Below are positions 27,871 to 36,893 of a stretch of DNA of 64,000 nt, piece by piece. The notes beneath the pieces were generated by a model. That model made no database searches. It was not told where the DNA came from and saw nothing but the letters and a program-made list of their open reading frames with translations. This DNA is from Clostridiales bacterium (GTDB lineage: Bacteria > Bacillota > Clostridia > Christensenellales > Aristaeellaceae). The stretch covers positions 1 to 64,000 of the forward strand of contig SVHD01000006.1 in NCBI GenBank assembly GCA_015056015.1, written 5' to 3'. Each line of letters opens with the position of its first letter. Position 1 is the stretch's first letter. Both the position numbers and the translations under genes were made by a program.

Positions 27871-29002
27871 GCTTTTCTCCTAAAAAGAGGGAAATCAAAT
27901 CAAAATTCAGATCGGCCAATACGCCGCGCCTGGCTTCACTGGCCCCGGTGGTAAGAATCGCCAGGCCTTTTTTGATTTCAGGATCGAAAAAAATCCCGTG
28001 CACAGCACCATAGGCCATGCCCTGATGCCCATAGATGGGCCGGGGCGAAATGCGGGGCTCCTGCAGGATAAAGGTGCCCACGCCCTGGGAAAGATTATTG
28101 GCCCGTTCGCCAAAGGGCTGAATGGTTTTGCGCATTTCGGAAAGGCTCTCTTCCGTTAAAAAGCCCGGGGTCATGCCGGCAACGCCCAGTTTTGCAAGAT
28201 CAAAAGCGGAAAGGCAAAGATTGCCGTGGGCCAGGGCATAATGGGCTTCCGGATTGATTTCTGCCGGGGGCAGCGGGCGGCTCTTGCGCTTTTCGGCGTC
28301 AAAATTGGGGCCCTTTTGCGGCGGCAGGATGCGGCAGGCATCGGCCAAAAGCCCTTCCGTTTTCTGCGGATAATAGGTGGCCCTGATCTGCAGGGGCGCG
28401 AATACCGTTTCCTGCATCAGCGTTTCAAAATCTGTCTGGCACATAGCCTCCATCACCGCGCCGCCAATGCCCGCCCCCAGATTGGAATATTCCCATTTTT
28501 CATGGGGCAGATGAGCGCAGAAGCTGTCCCCCTGAAGAATTTCGGATAGGGGCATGCCCTTGGCGATGCCGTTATTATAGCAATTCCCATCGTGGATGCC
28601 CGCCGTATGGGAAAGCAGCATCCGCAGGGTAATCGCGGTATCCGGCGCCTTGGGATGGCGCAGGGAATGGGGAAAGAAACGGGCCACATCGGCGTCCAGA
28701 TCAATCTTTCCTTCCTCGTGCAGCTTCATGGCCCCCAGGGCGGTAATGAATTTGCTCACGGATGCGGCGCGGTAGATGGTATTCTTCCGCGCCTTTTCGC
28801 CATTTTTGCGGGCTGCGCCAAAGGCAAGCATTCCCGTGATTTCCCGCTCATCAAAAAGGGCAATGGAAGCCCCCATACAGCGATGGGCGCGCAGGATTTT
28901 TTTTATATTGTTGGCCATGCTTTCGGGCAGGGTGGTTTCATTGATTTTTCCTTTTTTCGGCAGAAAGTGAATCAGGATGCGGTAAAGATTCCAGTTTGTC
29001 AT
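27863..29002 (-). CDS. serine hydrolase (beta-lactamase class C family)
   Basis: YRAASVSKFITALGAMKLHEEGKIDLDADV (SxxK), LLSHTAGIHDGN, KWEYSNLGAGIGG (YxN). Confidence 0.9.
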   Translation of the reverse strand: MTNWNLYRILIHFLPKKGKINETTLPESMANNIKKILRAHRCMGASIALFDEREITGMLAFGAARKNGEKARKNTIYRAASVSKFITALGAMKLHEEGKIDLDADVARFFPHSLRHPKAPDTAITLRMLLSHTAGIHDGNCYNNGIAKGMPLSEILQGDSFCAHLPHEKWEYSNLGAGIGGAVMEAMCQTDFETLMQETVFAPLQIRATYYPQKTEGLLADACRILPPQKGPNFDAEKRKSRPLPPAEINPEAHYALAHGNLCLSAFDLAKLGVAGMTPGFLTEESLSEMRKTIQPFGERANNLSQGVGTFILQEPRISPRPIYGHQGMAYGAVHGIFFDPEIKKGLAILTTGASEARRGVLADLNFDLISLFLGEKHG

Positions 29003-29099
29003 GATCACACCTCCATGAAAGGAAGTTTTTTTGCGGGATAAGCGGCGCGATTTGCGCCCATAATAAGGGCGGACCCAAATCAAAAGGAGGGATCAATTT

Positions 29100-29309
29100 A
29101 TGCCCAACGGATGCGTATGCGGCCTGACCAGCAAGGATCTCAATGTGATCGAGGATCAGCTGACCCATGTGGCCATGAGCTGCCGGGTTGCCAATCAGTA
29201 TGCCAATCAGTTTCAGGATCCCCAGCTGAAAAACATGGCCGCCCAGGTGGCCCAGCATCATCGCCAGCAGTTCGATGCGCTCTGCGCCTTTCTGAACGGC
29301 TGCCAGTAA
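29100..29309 (+). CDS. small spore-coat-associated-type protein
   Basis: 69-aa ORF with good RBS (AAAGGAGGG), in operon with the CotF-like gene. Confidence 0.55.
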   Translation: MPNGCVCGLTSKDLNVIEDQLTHVAMSCRVANQYANQFQDPQLKNMAAQVAQHHRQQFDALCAFLNGCQ

Positions 29310-29322
29310 AGGAGGAATCGCC

Positions 29323-29646
29323 ATGCAAATTCCCAATCAGCCCTGGAACCAGAACCAGCCCAATTTTCAGGCCGCGCAGGCCCAGCCCCTGAATGATCAG
29401 GAAACCGCCTTTGATCTGCTCTATCAGGAAAAGGCGCTGCTGGTGAATATTGCCTCCGAAGTGCTGGAGGCCGCCAATCCCGGCCTGCGCCAGGTGCTCA
29501 ATGACGTCTATCAGCAGATCGAAAAGGATCAGCTGGAAATTTTCAAGCTCATGCAGCAGCGCTCCTGGTATCAGGTGAAGCCTGCCCAGACCCAGGATCT
29601 GCAATCTGCCAAGCAGAAATTCCAGCAGATGCGGGGCACGCTGTAA
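29323..29646 (+). CDS. spore coat protein, CotF-like
   Basis: LNDQETAFDLLYQEKALLVNIASEVLEAANPGLRQVLNDVYQQIEKDQLEIFKLMQQRSWY resembles the CotF helical domain. Confidence 0.7.
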   Translation: MQIPNQPWNQNQPNFQAAQAQPLNDQETAFDLLYQEKALLVNIASEVLEAANPGLRQVLNDVYQQIEKDQLEIFKLMQQRSWYQVKPAQTQDLQSAKQKFQQMRGTL

Positions 29647-29663
29647 AGACGAATGTGGTTTTT

Positions 29664-29765
29664 GCGAGAGGGGGATTCTTTCCGTGGGGAAAGAATTCCC
29701 CTCTCGCGCTCTCCCCAAGAAAGCCAATTCGGGATAAAGGGATAGGCGGAAAAATGGCTGGCCTC
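29664..29765 (+). repeat. 3'-end hairpin element copy R5 (variant stem)
   Basis: GCGAGAGGGGGATTCTTTCC/GGAAAGAATTCCCCTCTCGC then CTCTCCCCAAGAAAGCCAATTCGGGAT; 17 nt after the CotF-like stop; distal boundary uncertain. Confidence 0.8.
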
Positions 29766-29783
29766 CCCGAGCATGCTGAGTAA

Positions 29784-30527
29784 TTACGGCATTTTTTTCC
29801 TGCGGTTGCGGATGAAATAGAAGCAAAATGCAAACAGCACCAGCGCCAGGGAAAGCATCTGGGATACCCGGAGAGGCCCCAACATCAGGCTATCGGTACG
29901 CAGGCCCTCAATGACGGCGCGGCCTGCGCCATACCACATGAGGTAACCCAGGAAAAGATTACCGGGGATTTGGACCGATTTGCGTTTGCACCACAGAAGA
30001 ATAAAGCCGGCAAAATTCCACATGGATTCATAGAAGAAGGTGGCCATATGCCATTGCCCGCCCACGAATACTGCGATGGGAAAAAACTGCAGTGCAGGGT
30101 TTTCCACCAGGTAACCATAGGCCTCGCCATTAAAGAAATTTCCCCAGCGGCCGATGGCCTGGCCCAGAATCAGCGTGGGCGCCACCAGATCGGCCAGTAC
30201 CCCGAAGGGGATTTTTTTCTTTTTGGAAAATGCCCAGGCCGCCAATACCCCGGCGATCACCCCGCCGTAAATGGCCAATCCGCCCTCCCAGATATACAGA
30301 ATCCGGATGGGATTATGCGCATACATTTCCCATTGGAAGGCCACATAATAGAGCCTGGCCCCGATAATGGCGGCGGGCACCAGCCACAGCGCCAGATCAA
30401 TGCTGGTATCCTGGGGTAGATGCAATCTTTTTTCTTCCCGGCTGCAAAGGAATACTGCCACCGCAATGGCCGCGGCAATCAGAACCCCATAGATGGGAAT
30501 GGCCCCGAAGAGCAGACGATTGGGCAT
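29784..30527 (-). CDS. lgt: prolipoprotein diacylglyceryl transferase
   Basis: WEGGLAIYGGVIAGVLAAWAFSKKKK, GQAIGRWGNFFNGEAYG. Confidence 0.95.
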   Translation of the reverse strand: MPNRLLFGAIPIYGVLIAAAIAVAVFLCSREEKRLHLPQDTSIDLALWLVPAAIIGARLYYVAFQWEMYAHNPIRILYIWEGGLAIYGGVIAGVLAAWAFSKKKKIPFGVLADLVAPTLILGQAIGRWGNFFNGEAYGYLVENPALQFFPIAVFVGGQWHMATFFYESMWNFAGFILLWCKRKSVQIPGNLFLGYLMWYGAGRAVIEGLRTDSLMLGPLRVSQMLSLALVLFAFCFYFIRNRRKKMP

Positions 30528-30614
30528 GGAAACCTCCGTGAAAATGAATAAAAGGGCGCGAAGGCCATTTCGAATAGGGTGGCCCATCGCGCCCGTTTTG
30601 ATACGGTGAGGGAA

Positions 30615-31760
30615 TTATTTGTTTGCTTCGTATTCCTTGTGGATATCCTGCAGCCACTGGATAATGGGCAGATGCTGGGGGCATACGCTTTCGCAATTGC
30701 CGCACTGAACGCACTTGGAGGCGTCATAGCCCTTTTCGATGGTACGGGCATAGGAAGCCTGGAAGCGCTGGGGACGATCAAACATCTTGCTCTGGTTATA
30801 GCTTTCAAAAATCCGGGGAATGCGCACATCCTGGGGGCAGGGCTGGCAATAGGCGCAGCCGGTGCATTTTACGGGCATGCGGGAAAGATAGGCCTGCTTG
30901 AGCTCCTTGATAAAGGCCAGATCCTTTTCGGTGAGGGCGTTTACCTTCACATTGTCAAAGATGCGCAGGTTATCTTCCAATTGCTCTTCATTGCTCATGC
31001 CGCTGAGGATCGTAGCCACTTCCGCATAATTGGCCACATAGGCAAAGGCCCATTCCACGGCGGAGCGCTTCTTTTTATAGCCGTCAATCAATTCGGCCAC
31101 ATTCTGGGGGGGATTGGCCAGGGCGCCGCCCCGCAGGGGCTCCATCACCACGATGGGAATGCCGGCCTTGCCCGCTGCCTTCAGGCCTTCTTCCGTGGCC
31201 TGATCCTGATCATCCAGATAATTATACTGGATCTGGGCCATGCCCCACTGATCAAAATCATGCAGGATATGCAGGAATACATCCTTGCTGTCATGGAAGG
31301 AAAAGCCGGTATGCTTGATGCGGCCGTCCTTCAGGGCCTGCTTTAAGAAATCCTTGTAATGGAAAGCGGAAAGCTTTTCATAGCTGCCTTTATCCATGGC
31401 ATGCAGGATATAGAAATCCACATAGGGCACATCCAGCTTTTTCAGCTGTTCATCCAGCAGCCGGTTCATATCCGCTTCTTCATTAACCTTCCACGGGGGC
31501 AGCTTGGTGGTGAGGGTCACCTTTTCCCGGTAGCCATCCTTCAGGGCCAGCCCGGTGAGAATTTCGCTTTCGCCGTTATGATAGCCATAGGCGGTATCCA
31601 CATAGGTGACGCCGCTGTCGATGGCATGGCGCACCATGGCAATGGCCCGTGCCCGATCGATCACTTCGTTTTCGCCATCCTTCAGGGTGGGAAGGCGCAT
31701 CATGCCAAAGCCCAGTCGGGATACATCAAAGCCATGGGAACCAAAGGGTACATACTGCAT
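30615..31760 (-). CDS. aldo/keto reductase with C-terminal 4Fe-4S cluster region
   Basis: GFGMMRLPTL, VDTAYGYHNGESE; CTGCAYCQPCP and CVQCGNCESVCPQ cysteines. Confidence 0.93.
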   Translation of the reverse strand: MQYVPFGSHGFDVSRLGFGMMRLPTLKDGENEVIDRARAIAMVRHAIDSGVTYVDTAYGYHNGESEILTGLALKDGYREKVTLTTKLPPWKVNEEADMNRLLDEQLKKLDVPYVDFYILHAMDKGSYEKLSAFHYKDFLKQALKDGRIKHTGFSFHDSKDVFLHILHDFDQWGMAQIQYNYLDDQDQATEEGLKAAGKAGIPIVVMEPLRGGALANPPQNVAELIDGYKKKRSAVEWAFAYVANYAEVATILSGMSNEEQLEDNLRIFDNVKVNALTEKDLAFIKELKQAYLSRMPVKCTGCAYCQPCPQDVRIPRIFESYNQSKMFDRPQRFQASYARTIEKGYDASKCVQCGNCESVCPQHLPIIQWLQDIHKEYEANK

Positions 31761-31956
31761 ATAGCTTTCCTCCTTAAAATACAAAGAACTGCAAGCGCCC
31801 TTGAAATACACAATCTTCCAGTCTATAATCATAGTATAAACGATTGGAAGGAATTTGTCCACCCTGGAAAAAAACGGGAAAAAATAATTTCATGAAGATG
31901 TGATGATTTACGGATCTGCAGCGTCTAAAGGATGCAGTGCTGCAAGAGGTGATTGA

Positions 31957-32412
31957 ATGAATAAGGATTTCTTCGTGCAGGAAATAGAGAAAAGCAGCGG
32001 CATGATGTATCGTGTGGCCTTTACCATCCTGCGCAATGATGATGATTGCAGGGACGCCCTGCAGGAAGCGGCCCTGAAGGCATGGGAAAAACGGAATCGA
32101 TTGAGAGAAGAAAAATACTTTGCCACCTGGATGACCAGGATTCTCATCAATGAATGCTACAATATTCAGCGGAAGCGGAAAAGGATGCTTTATTTTGCGG
32201 ATGCGCCGGAGGAAAGCTATCCGCCCCATGATCCCACCCTTTCCATCATTCTGCGTTCCCTGCCGGAAAAGCTGCGCCTGCCATTGATGCTGCAGTATGC
32301 AGAGGGCATGCAATATGAAGAAATCGCTAAAATTCTTCATTTGCCTGCATCCACCGTCCGCGGGCGGATTCACCGGGCAAAACAACGATTGAGAAAGGAG
32401 CTGGAGGCATGA
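31957..32412 (+). CDS. ECF-type RNA polymerase sigma factor
   Basis: LRNDDDCRDALQEAALKAWEKRNRLREEKYFATWMTRILINECYN; LPLMLQYAEGMQYEEIAKILHLPASTVRGRIHRAKQRL. Confidence 0.92.
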   Translation: MNKDFFVQEIEKSSGMMYRVAFTILRNDDDCRDALQEAALKAWEKRNRLREEKYFATWMTRILINECYNIQRKRKRMLYFADAPEESYPPHDPTLSIILRSLPEKLRLPLMLQYAEGMQYEEIAKILHLPASTVRGRIHRAKQRLRKELEA

Positions 32413-33497
32413 AGATGCTGGAAAATGAATTGCAGAATCTGAAGGAAAAATTCCCTGACATGCCCAAGGCATGTCATCAGGGCCTAATGGACGCCGCCCG
32501 CTCCGTCAAGGAGGAAGAAAAAATGAAGAAATTTACCATGCGCACCGTGCTTGTGACCGCGCTGATTCTGGCGCTGACGGCAGCCGTTGCCCTGGCAGCC
32601 GGGCAATTGGGATTGAAGGATTTGCTGGGGAATCATGGCAGCTATGCGTTGCCCTCTGCTGCCCAGGAAATCATGGAAAACAGCGAAAAGAAAACCTTTA
32701 CCCTGGGCCCTGTTTCCGTAACGCTGGAAGAAACCCTGGCGGATGGCTATCTGATCTATGCCAATACCCTGGTAACGGCCAAGGAGCCCTCCGTGCTATT
32801 CACCTGGGGCTGCGATCCCACGGATTATATCTATCCCGAATTGGCGGCTGCCCTGGGGTTGGAAGGGAGAATTTCCTATCTGGATGCGGCGAAGCAATTG
32901 AAGCTGCCCCTGTATCGCATTTCCTCCTGGCTGGAATATGATTATCAGTATCAGGATGGGGAAGAAATGTCGGCAGAGGTTTACGGCGAAAACGGCGAGG
33001 TGCTTTGCGTATTCATGGCCCAGACCGATCCTGAAAAAATGCCCGAAATTTTGGATGGCACATTGCATATCCGCGTGGAGCAGTGGGATCTTGCTGCCGG
33101 CGAATCCATGACCGGCAAGGAATGGAGCCGGGAAGAACAGCTTTCCATCCCCGTGCAGGGGGTGACTGCGGAAAAGAAATATGCCTGGGAAGGGAAAGGA
33201 ACGCTGGGCGAATTTACCCTGACGGAAGTGACCGCCCAAAAGACCTGCGCCGGCGTATATTACACCGCCGTATTCAAGGCAGATGACGGCGCAAACCGGG
33301 ATGCAGCCCATGCCCTGTATGATGCGCTGAACTGGATGGATATGGAGGGCAATGCCTTCCCTGCCGGCGTGAGTTTCTCCGGCGAATTTGATCTGGAAGC
33401 CTGGCCCCGGGTGACTTTGGGCGGCATGTGGGGTATTGATGATCTGCCCGATACGATGAAGCTGAAAATGGGCGAATATGAAATGGAACTGAAATAA
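32409..33497 (+). CDS. putative anti-sigma/DUF4179-like transmembrane protein
   Basis: ATGA overlap with the sigma gene; TM MRTVLVTALILALTAAVALAA; extracytoplasmic domain. Confidence 0.65.
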   Translation: MKMLENELQNLKEKFPDMPKACHQGLMDAARSVKEEEKMKKFTMRTVLVTALILALTAAVALAAGQLGLKDLLGNHGSYALPSAAQEIMENSEKKTFTLGPVSVTLEETLADGYLIYANTLVTAKEPSVLFTWGCDPTDYIYPELAAALGLEGRISYLDAAKQLKLPLYRISSWLEYDYQYQDGEEMSAEVYGENGEVLCVFMAQTDPEKMPEILDGTLHIRVEQWDLAAGESMTGKEWSREEQLSIPVQGVTAEKKYAWEGKGTLGEFTLTEVTAQKTCAGVYYTAVFKADDGANRDAAHALYDALNWMDMEGNAFPAGVSFSGEFDLEAWPRVTLGGMWGIDDLPDTMKLKMGEYEMELK

Positions 33498-33519
33498 AAC
33501 TGGCTTTTGATGGAAAGCA

Positions 33520-33551
33520 GGGGCTGCGAGGAGAATCGCAGCCCCTTTTTC
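33520..33551 (+). terminator. intrinsic terminator
   Basis: GGGGCTGCGA-N6-TCGCAGCCCC-TTTTT. Confidence 0.85.
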
Positions 33552-33624
33552 GTTGAAAAATGAAATTAACTATGATAAAATGTAAAAACAATTGCGGCAA
33601 TCAAATACGGGGAGGAATGAATCG

Positions 33625-34971
33625 ATGGCTGATTATATCCGCTATGAGAAGCAGGTGCCTTTTTACGGTCATTGGGATGTGGTGGTATTGGGCGGCGGCC
33701 CTTCCGGGGTATGCGCTGCCGTGGAGGCCGCCAGAAACGGCGCGAAAACATTGCTGATTGAGGCTAGCGGTATGTTGGGCGGCATGGCCACCACCGCGCT
33801 GGTAGGCCCTTTCATGACCAATTATGACCGGGACGGCAATCGGCCTGTGGTGGGCGGCCTGTATCGGGAAATCATTGAAAGGCTGGCGGAAAAGAACGCC
33901 GCCATTTTGCCGGAATACACCGATTCCCCTTCCATTCATACTTCCTTTATCGCCAAATATCATCGCCATGTAACGCCTATCGATTCCTTCATGCTGCAGA
34001 TCGTGCTGGATGATCTGGTGAAGGAAGCCGGGGTGGATATGCTGCTCTATACCCGCTTTGTGGATTGCATTTGCGAAAACGGAAAGATTCAGTCGGTGAT
34101 TCTGGCGGCGCTGGAGGGAATTTGCAGCGTTTCTGCCGATCTTTTTATCGATTGCACCGGCAATGCGGATGTGGCGGTGGCCGCCCATGTGCCTGCCTGG
34201 AAGGGGGAGGAGGGCAGCGGCATTCCTCAGCCCGGCACCCTGATGTTTGAAATTGACGGGGTGGATGATCAGGGGTATACGGAACGGCCGGAATACCCGG
34301 TCAAGGCCTACCGGATGCCGGAGGAAGGCCGATACAAGGTAAATCATTATCATGTGTTCAATGTGGACGCCGCCGATTCCAAATCCATGACGGCAGGCCA
34401 TATCGAGGGCAGAAAGCAGATCCTGGATGCTTTCCATGTATTGCATGATAAAACCCCGGGCTTTGAAAATATCCGCATCGCCCGCACGCCTTCCGTGCTG
34501 GGCACCCGGGAAAGCCGGCATATTGAGGGAAAATACAAGCTCACCGTGGAAGACGTCCACCGGGGCGTGAAATTTGATGATCGGGTGGCGGTTTATGCCT
34601 TTGGCATGGATGTGCACAGCCGCACGGCGGAATATGATCACGCCACTGCTGCTTCCATTAAGCAGGATCCTTCCGTTCGGAAAACGGGCAAGGTAGTGGG
34701 GAATTTCCTGGTGGAAGTGGCGGAAGCCTATTATATTCCTTACCGCAGCATGGTGCCGCTTGATTGCGATAATCTTTTGGTATCGGGCAAGACCATTTCC
34801 AGCCAATCCCAGGCGGCGGGCGGCCTTCGGGTGATGCCCTGCGCCATGGCCCTGGGTCAGGCGGCAGGGGCCGCGGCGGCCATCGCGGTGAAGGATGGGG
34901 TAAAGCCTGAGAATGTATCCATCGAAAAGCTGCAAAGGATTTTGCTGGATCACGGCGCGATTCTGGATTAA
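33625..34971 (+). CDS. FAD-dependent oxidoreductase
   Basis: WDVVVLGGGPSGVCAAVEAARNGAKTLLIEASGMLGGMAT; C-terminal LLVSGKTISSQSQAAGGLRVMPCAMALGQAAGAAAAIA. Confidence 0.92.
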   Translation: MADYIRYEKQVPFYGHWDVVVLGGGPSGVCAAVEAARNGAKTLLIEASGMLGGMATTALVGPFMTNYDRDGNRPVVGGLYREIIERLAEKNAAILPEYTDSPSIHTSFIAKYHRHVTPIDSFMLQIVLDDLVKEAGVDMLLYTRFVDCICENGKIQSVILAALEGICSVSADLFIDCTGNADVAVAAHVPAWKGEEGSGIPQPGTLMFEIDGVDDQGYTERPEYPVKAYRMPEEGRYKVNHYHVFNVDAADSKSMTAGHIEGRKQILDAFHVLHDKTPGFENIRIARTPSVLGTRESRHIEGKYKLTVEDVHRGVKFDDRVAVYAFGMDVHSRTAEYDHATAASIKQDPSVRKTGKVVGNFLVEVAEAYYIPYRSMVPLDCDNLLVSGKTISSQSQAAGGLRVMPCAMALGQAAGAAAAIAVKDGVKPENVSIEKLQRILLDHGAILD

Positions 34972-35002
34972 CCGGACAGGGGACTTCAAAGGGAAGGCTT
35001 AT

Positions 35003-35075
35003 GTGGGGGGGAACCATTCTTTGCAGCCAAAGAATGGCCCCCCACGCCCCCTTTCCAAGAAAGCTATTCTGGGTT
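35003..35075 (+). repeat. 3'-end hairpin element copy R6 (type A)
   Basis: GTGGGGGGGAACCATTCTTTG/CAAAGAATGGCCCCCCAC then CCCCCTTTCCAAGAAAGCTATTCTGGG; 31 nt after FAD oxidoreductase stop. Confidence 0.88.
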
Positions 35076-35203
35076 TTGCTTTTTCCTTCATTCCTCTGTT
35101 TCCCAGCAAATGTTCAATGGCGTTTGGATCGTTAAGCAAACTTGTTTCCGCACGAAGCGTGAAGATGCGATAAAATATCGCTGCGGGCACAATGAAAATG
35201 AAA

Positions 35204-35246
35204 AATGCCGAGAGAGAAAGTAAGCTTTCTCCTTCGGCGTTTTTTG
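35204..35246 (+). terminator. intrinsic terminator
   Basis: CCGAGAGAGAAAG-TAA-GCTTTCTCCTTCGG-CGTTTTTT hairpin. Confidence 0.75.
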
Positions 35247-35304
35247 CGTTTAGTTTGTCCGCTGTCTTTTGGGGTTGAATAAGCCCCATGCGGCTCCACT
35301 GCTT

Positions 35305-35407
35305 CGCTGGCACTCAAGCTGATTAGAATCGCCCGGAAAAATCCAGAACAGGTTTTCGGGTGGGAGCGGGAGGGGGATTCTTTGGCCACAAAGAATCCCC
35401 CTCCCGC
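35305..35407 (-). repeat. 3'-end hairpin element copy R7 (hybrid A/B stem)
   Basis: Perfect 19-bp stem GCGGGAGGGGGATTCTTTG/CAAAGAATCCCCCTCCCGC (35366-35407); minus-strand flank CCCACCCGAAAACCTGTTCTGGAT...TTGAGTGCCAGCG; 25 nt after rhaB stop. Confidence 0.92.
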
Positions 35408-35432
35408 AAATACTTATCCAATTCCACAGCGG

Positions 35433-36818
35433 TTACACGGTTTTGATATCAAAGGAAATCTTGATCAATTCTCTGGCTTCCTGCACGGAGGCAATTTCGC
35501 CCACGGAAATCATCTGGCTCAGCAGATTGCCGATGGCGGTGCCTTCGGTGGGGCCGGCGGTGACAGGAATGCCGCAGGCCTTGGCAGTGAGCTCATTGAG
35601 GAATTGATTCTGGCTGCCGCCGCCCACGATGCAAAGGCGCTTGAAGGGCTTGCCCACGATTTTGCCCAGATGATCGATGGTGCGGGCATAGGATTCGGCC
35701 AGGGAATGATTGACGCAGGCAAGCAATTCGCCGGCGTTCCGGGGCAGGGGCTGATCATGGGCCTTCATATAGGCATGAATGGCCTCGGTCATATTTTCGG
35801 GGGCCAGGAATTCGGGGGCGTCCACATCAATGCGGCCGGGGAATGCTTCATTTTCCTTGGCCCAGTTGGCCATATCCCCAAAGGAAGGCTTGCCTGGCAA
35901 TTCCCTGCGAATATTCTGGATGATCCACAGGCCCATGATATTTTTCAGGAAGCGGATGGTATTTTCCACGCCGCCTTCATTGGTTAAACCGCAGAGCCGG
36001 CTTTCTTTGGTGAGGATGGGTTCCTTGATTTCCGCGCCCAGCAGGCTCCAGGTGCCGCTGGAAAGGAAGGCGTCGCCCTCTTCCAGGACCGCGCCCAGCA
36101 CGGCGGCGGCGGTATCATGGGCGGGGGGCAGCAGAATCAGGGGCGCATAGCCGATTTCCCGGGCGATTTCATCCGTTACCTTACCCACCACAAAGCCGGG
36201 CTGACGCAGAGCGCCAAAGATTTTCCGGGGCAGGCCCAATTGATCGATGATATCCCAGGCCCAATCCCGCTTTTTCGCGTCCAGCAGGCCGGAGGTGGAG
36301 GCGATGGTATATTCGCTTTCCATTTTGCCGGTGAGCTTATAGGTGAGATATTCGGGCATGAAAAGCAGGCGATCGGCCGCTTCCAGTGCCTGGGGACGAT
36401 CCTTCTGATCGGCCATCAGCTGATAAATGGTATTGAAGGGCTGGGGCTGCATGCCGGTGACGGCGAAAAGCGCATCGTCATCCGTTTTTTCCCGCATGCC
36501 CTGGGTGCGGCTGTCGCGATAGGCAATGGTATCATCCAATAATTCGCCCTTTTCATCCAGCAGGGCATAATCCACGCCCCAGGTATCAATGGCCACGGTT
36601 TCGGGGCATTCCCCGGCGTCAAAGCAGGCCTTCAGCCCGGCGATAATATTCTTTTCCAGGCTTTCATGATCCCAGGTAAGCCTGCCATTTTTCATGGAAG
36701 CGCCGTTTTCAAAGCGATACATTTCCTTTAACTGGATTTTGCCGTTTTCCAGCCAACCCAGCACATGGCGCCCGCTGGATGCGCCCAGGTCAATCGCTAC
36801 ATGGGTATGCTTGATCAT
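35433..36818 (-). CDS. rhaB: rhamnulokinase
   Basis: VAIDLGASSGRHVLGWLENGKIQLKEMYRFENGASMKNGRLTWDHESLEKNI; AIDTWGVDYALLDEKGELLDDTIAYRDSRTQGM. Confidence 0.93.
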   Translation of the reverse strand: MIKHTHVAIDLGASSGRHVLGWLENGKIQLKEMYRFENGASMKNGRLTWDHESLEKNIIAGLKACFDAGECPETVAIDTWGVDYALLDEKGELLDDTIAYRDSRTQGMREKTDDDALFAVTGMQPQPFNTIYQLMADQKDRPQALEAADRLLFMPEYLTYKLTGKMESEYTIASTSGLLDAKKRDWAWDIIDQLGLPRKIFGALRQPGFVVGKVTDEIAREIGYAPLILLPPAHDTAAAVLGAVLEEGDAFLSSGTWSLLGAEIKEPILTKESRLCGLTNEGGVENTIRFLKNIMGLWIIQNIRRELPGKPSFGDMANWAKENEAFPGRIDVDAPEFLAPENMTEAIHAYMKAHDQPLPRNAGELLACVNHSLAESYARTIDHLGKIVGKPFKRLCIVGGGSQNQFLNELTAKACGIPVTAGPTEGTAIGNLLSQMISVGEIASVQEARELIKISFDIKTV

Positions 36819-36893
36819 CAGGATTTCCTCCTTATAATTCGGCTTATGTTATTGTAAGTATAATCAATTTTTCCCGTTTTGTCCATGGGGAAA

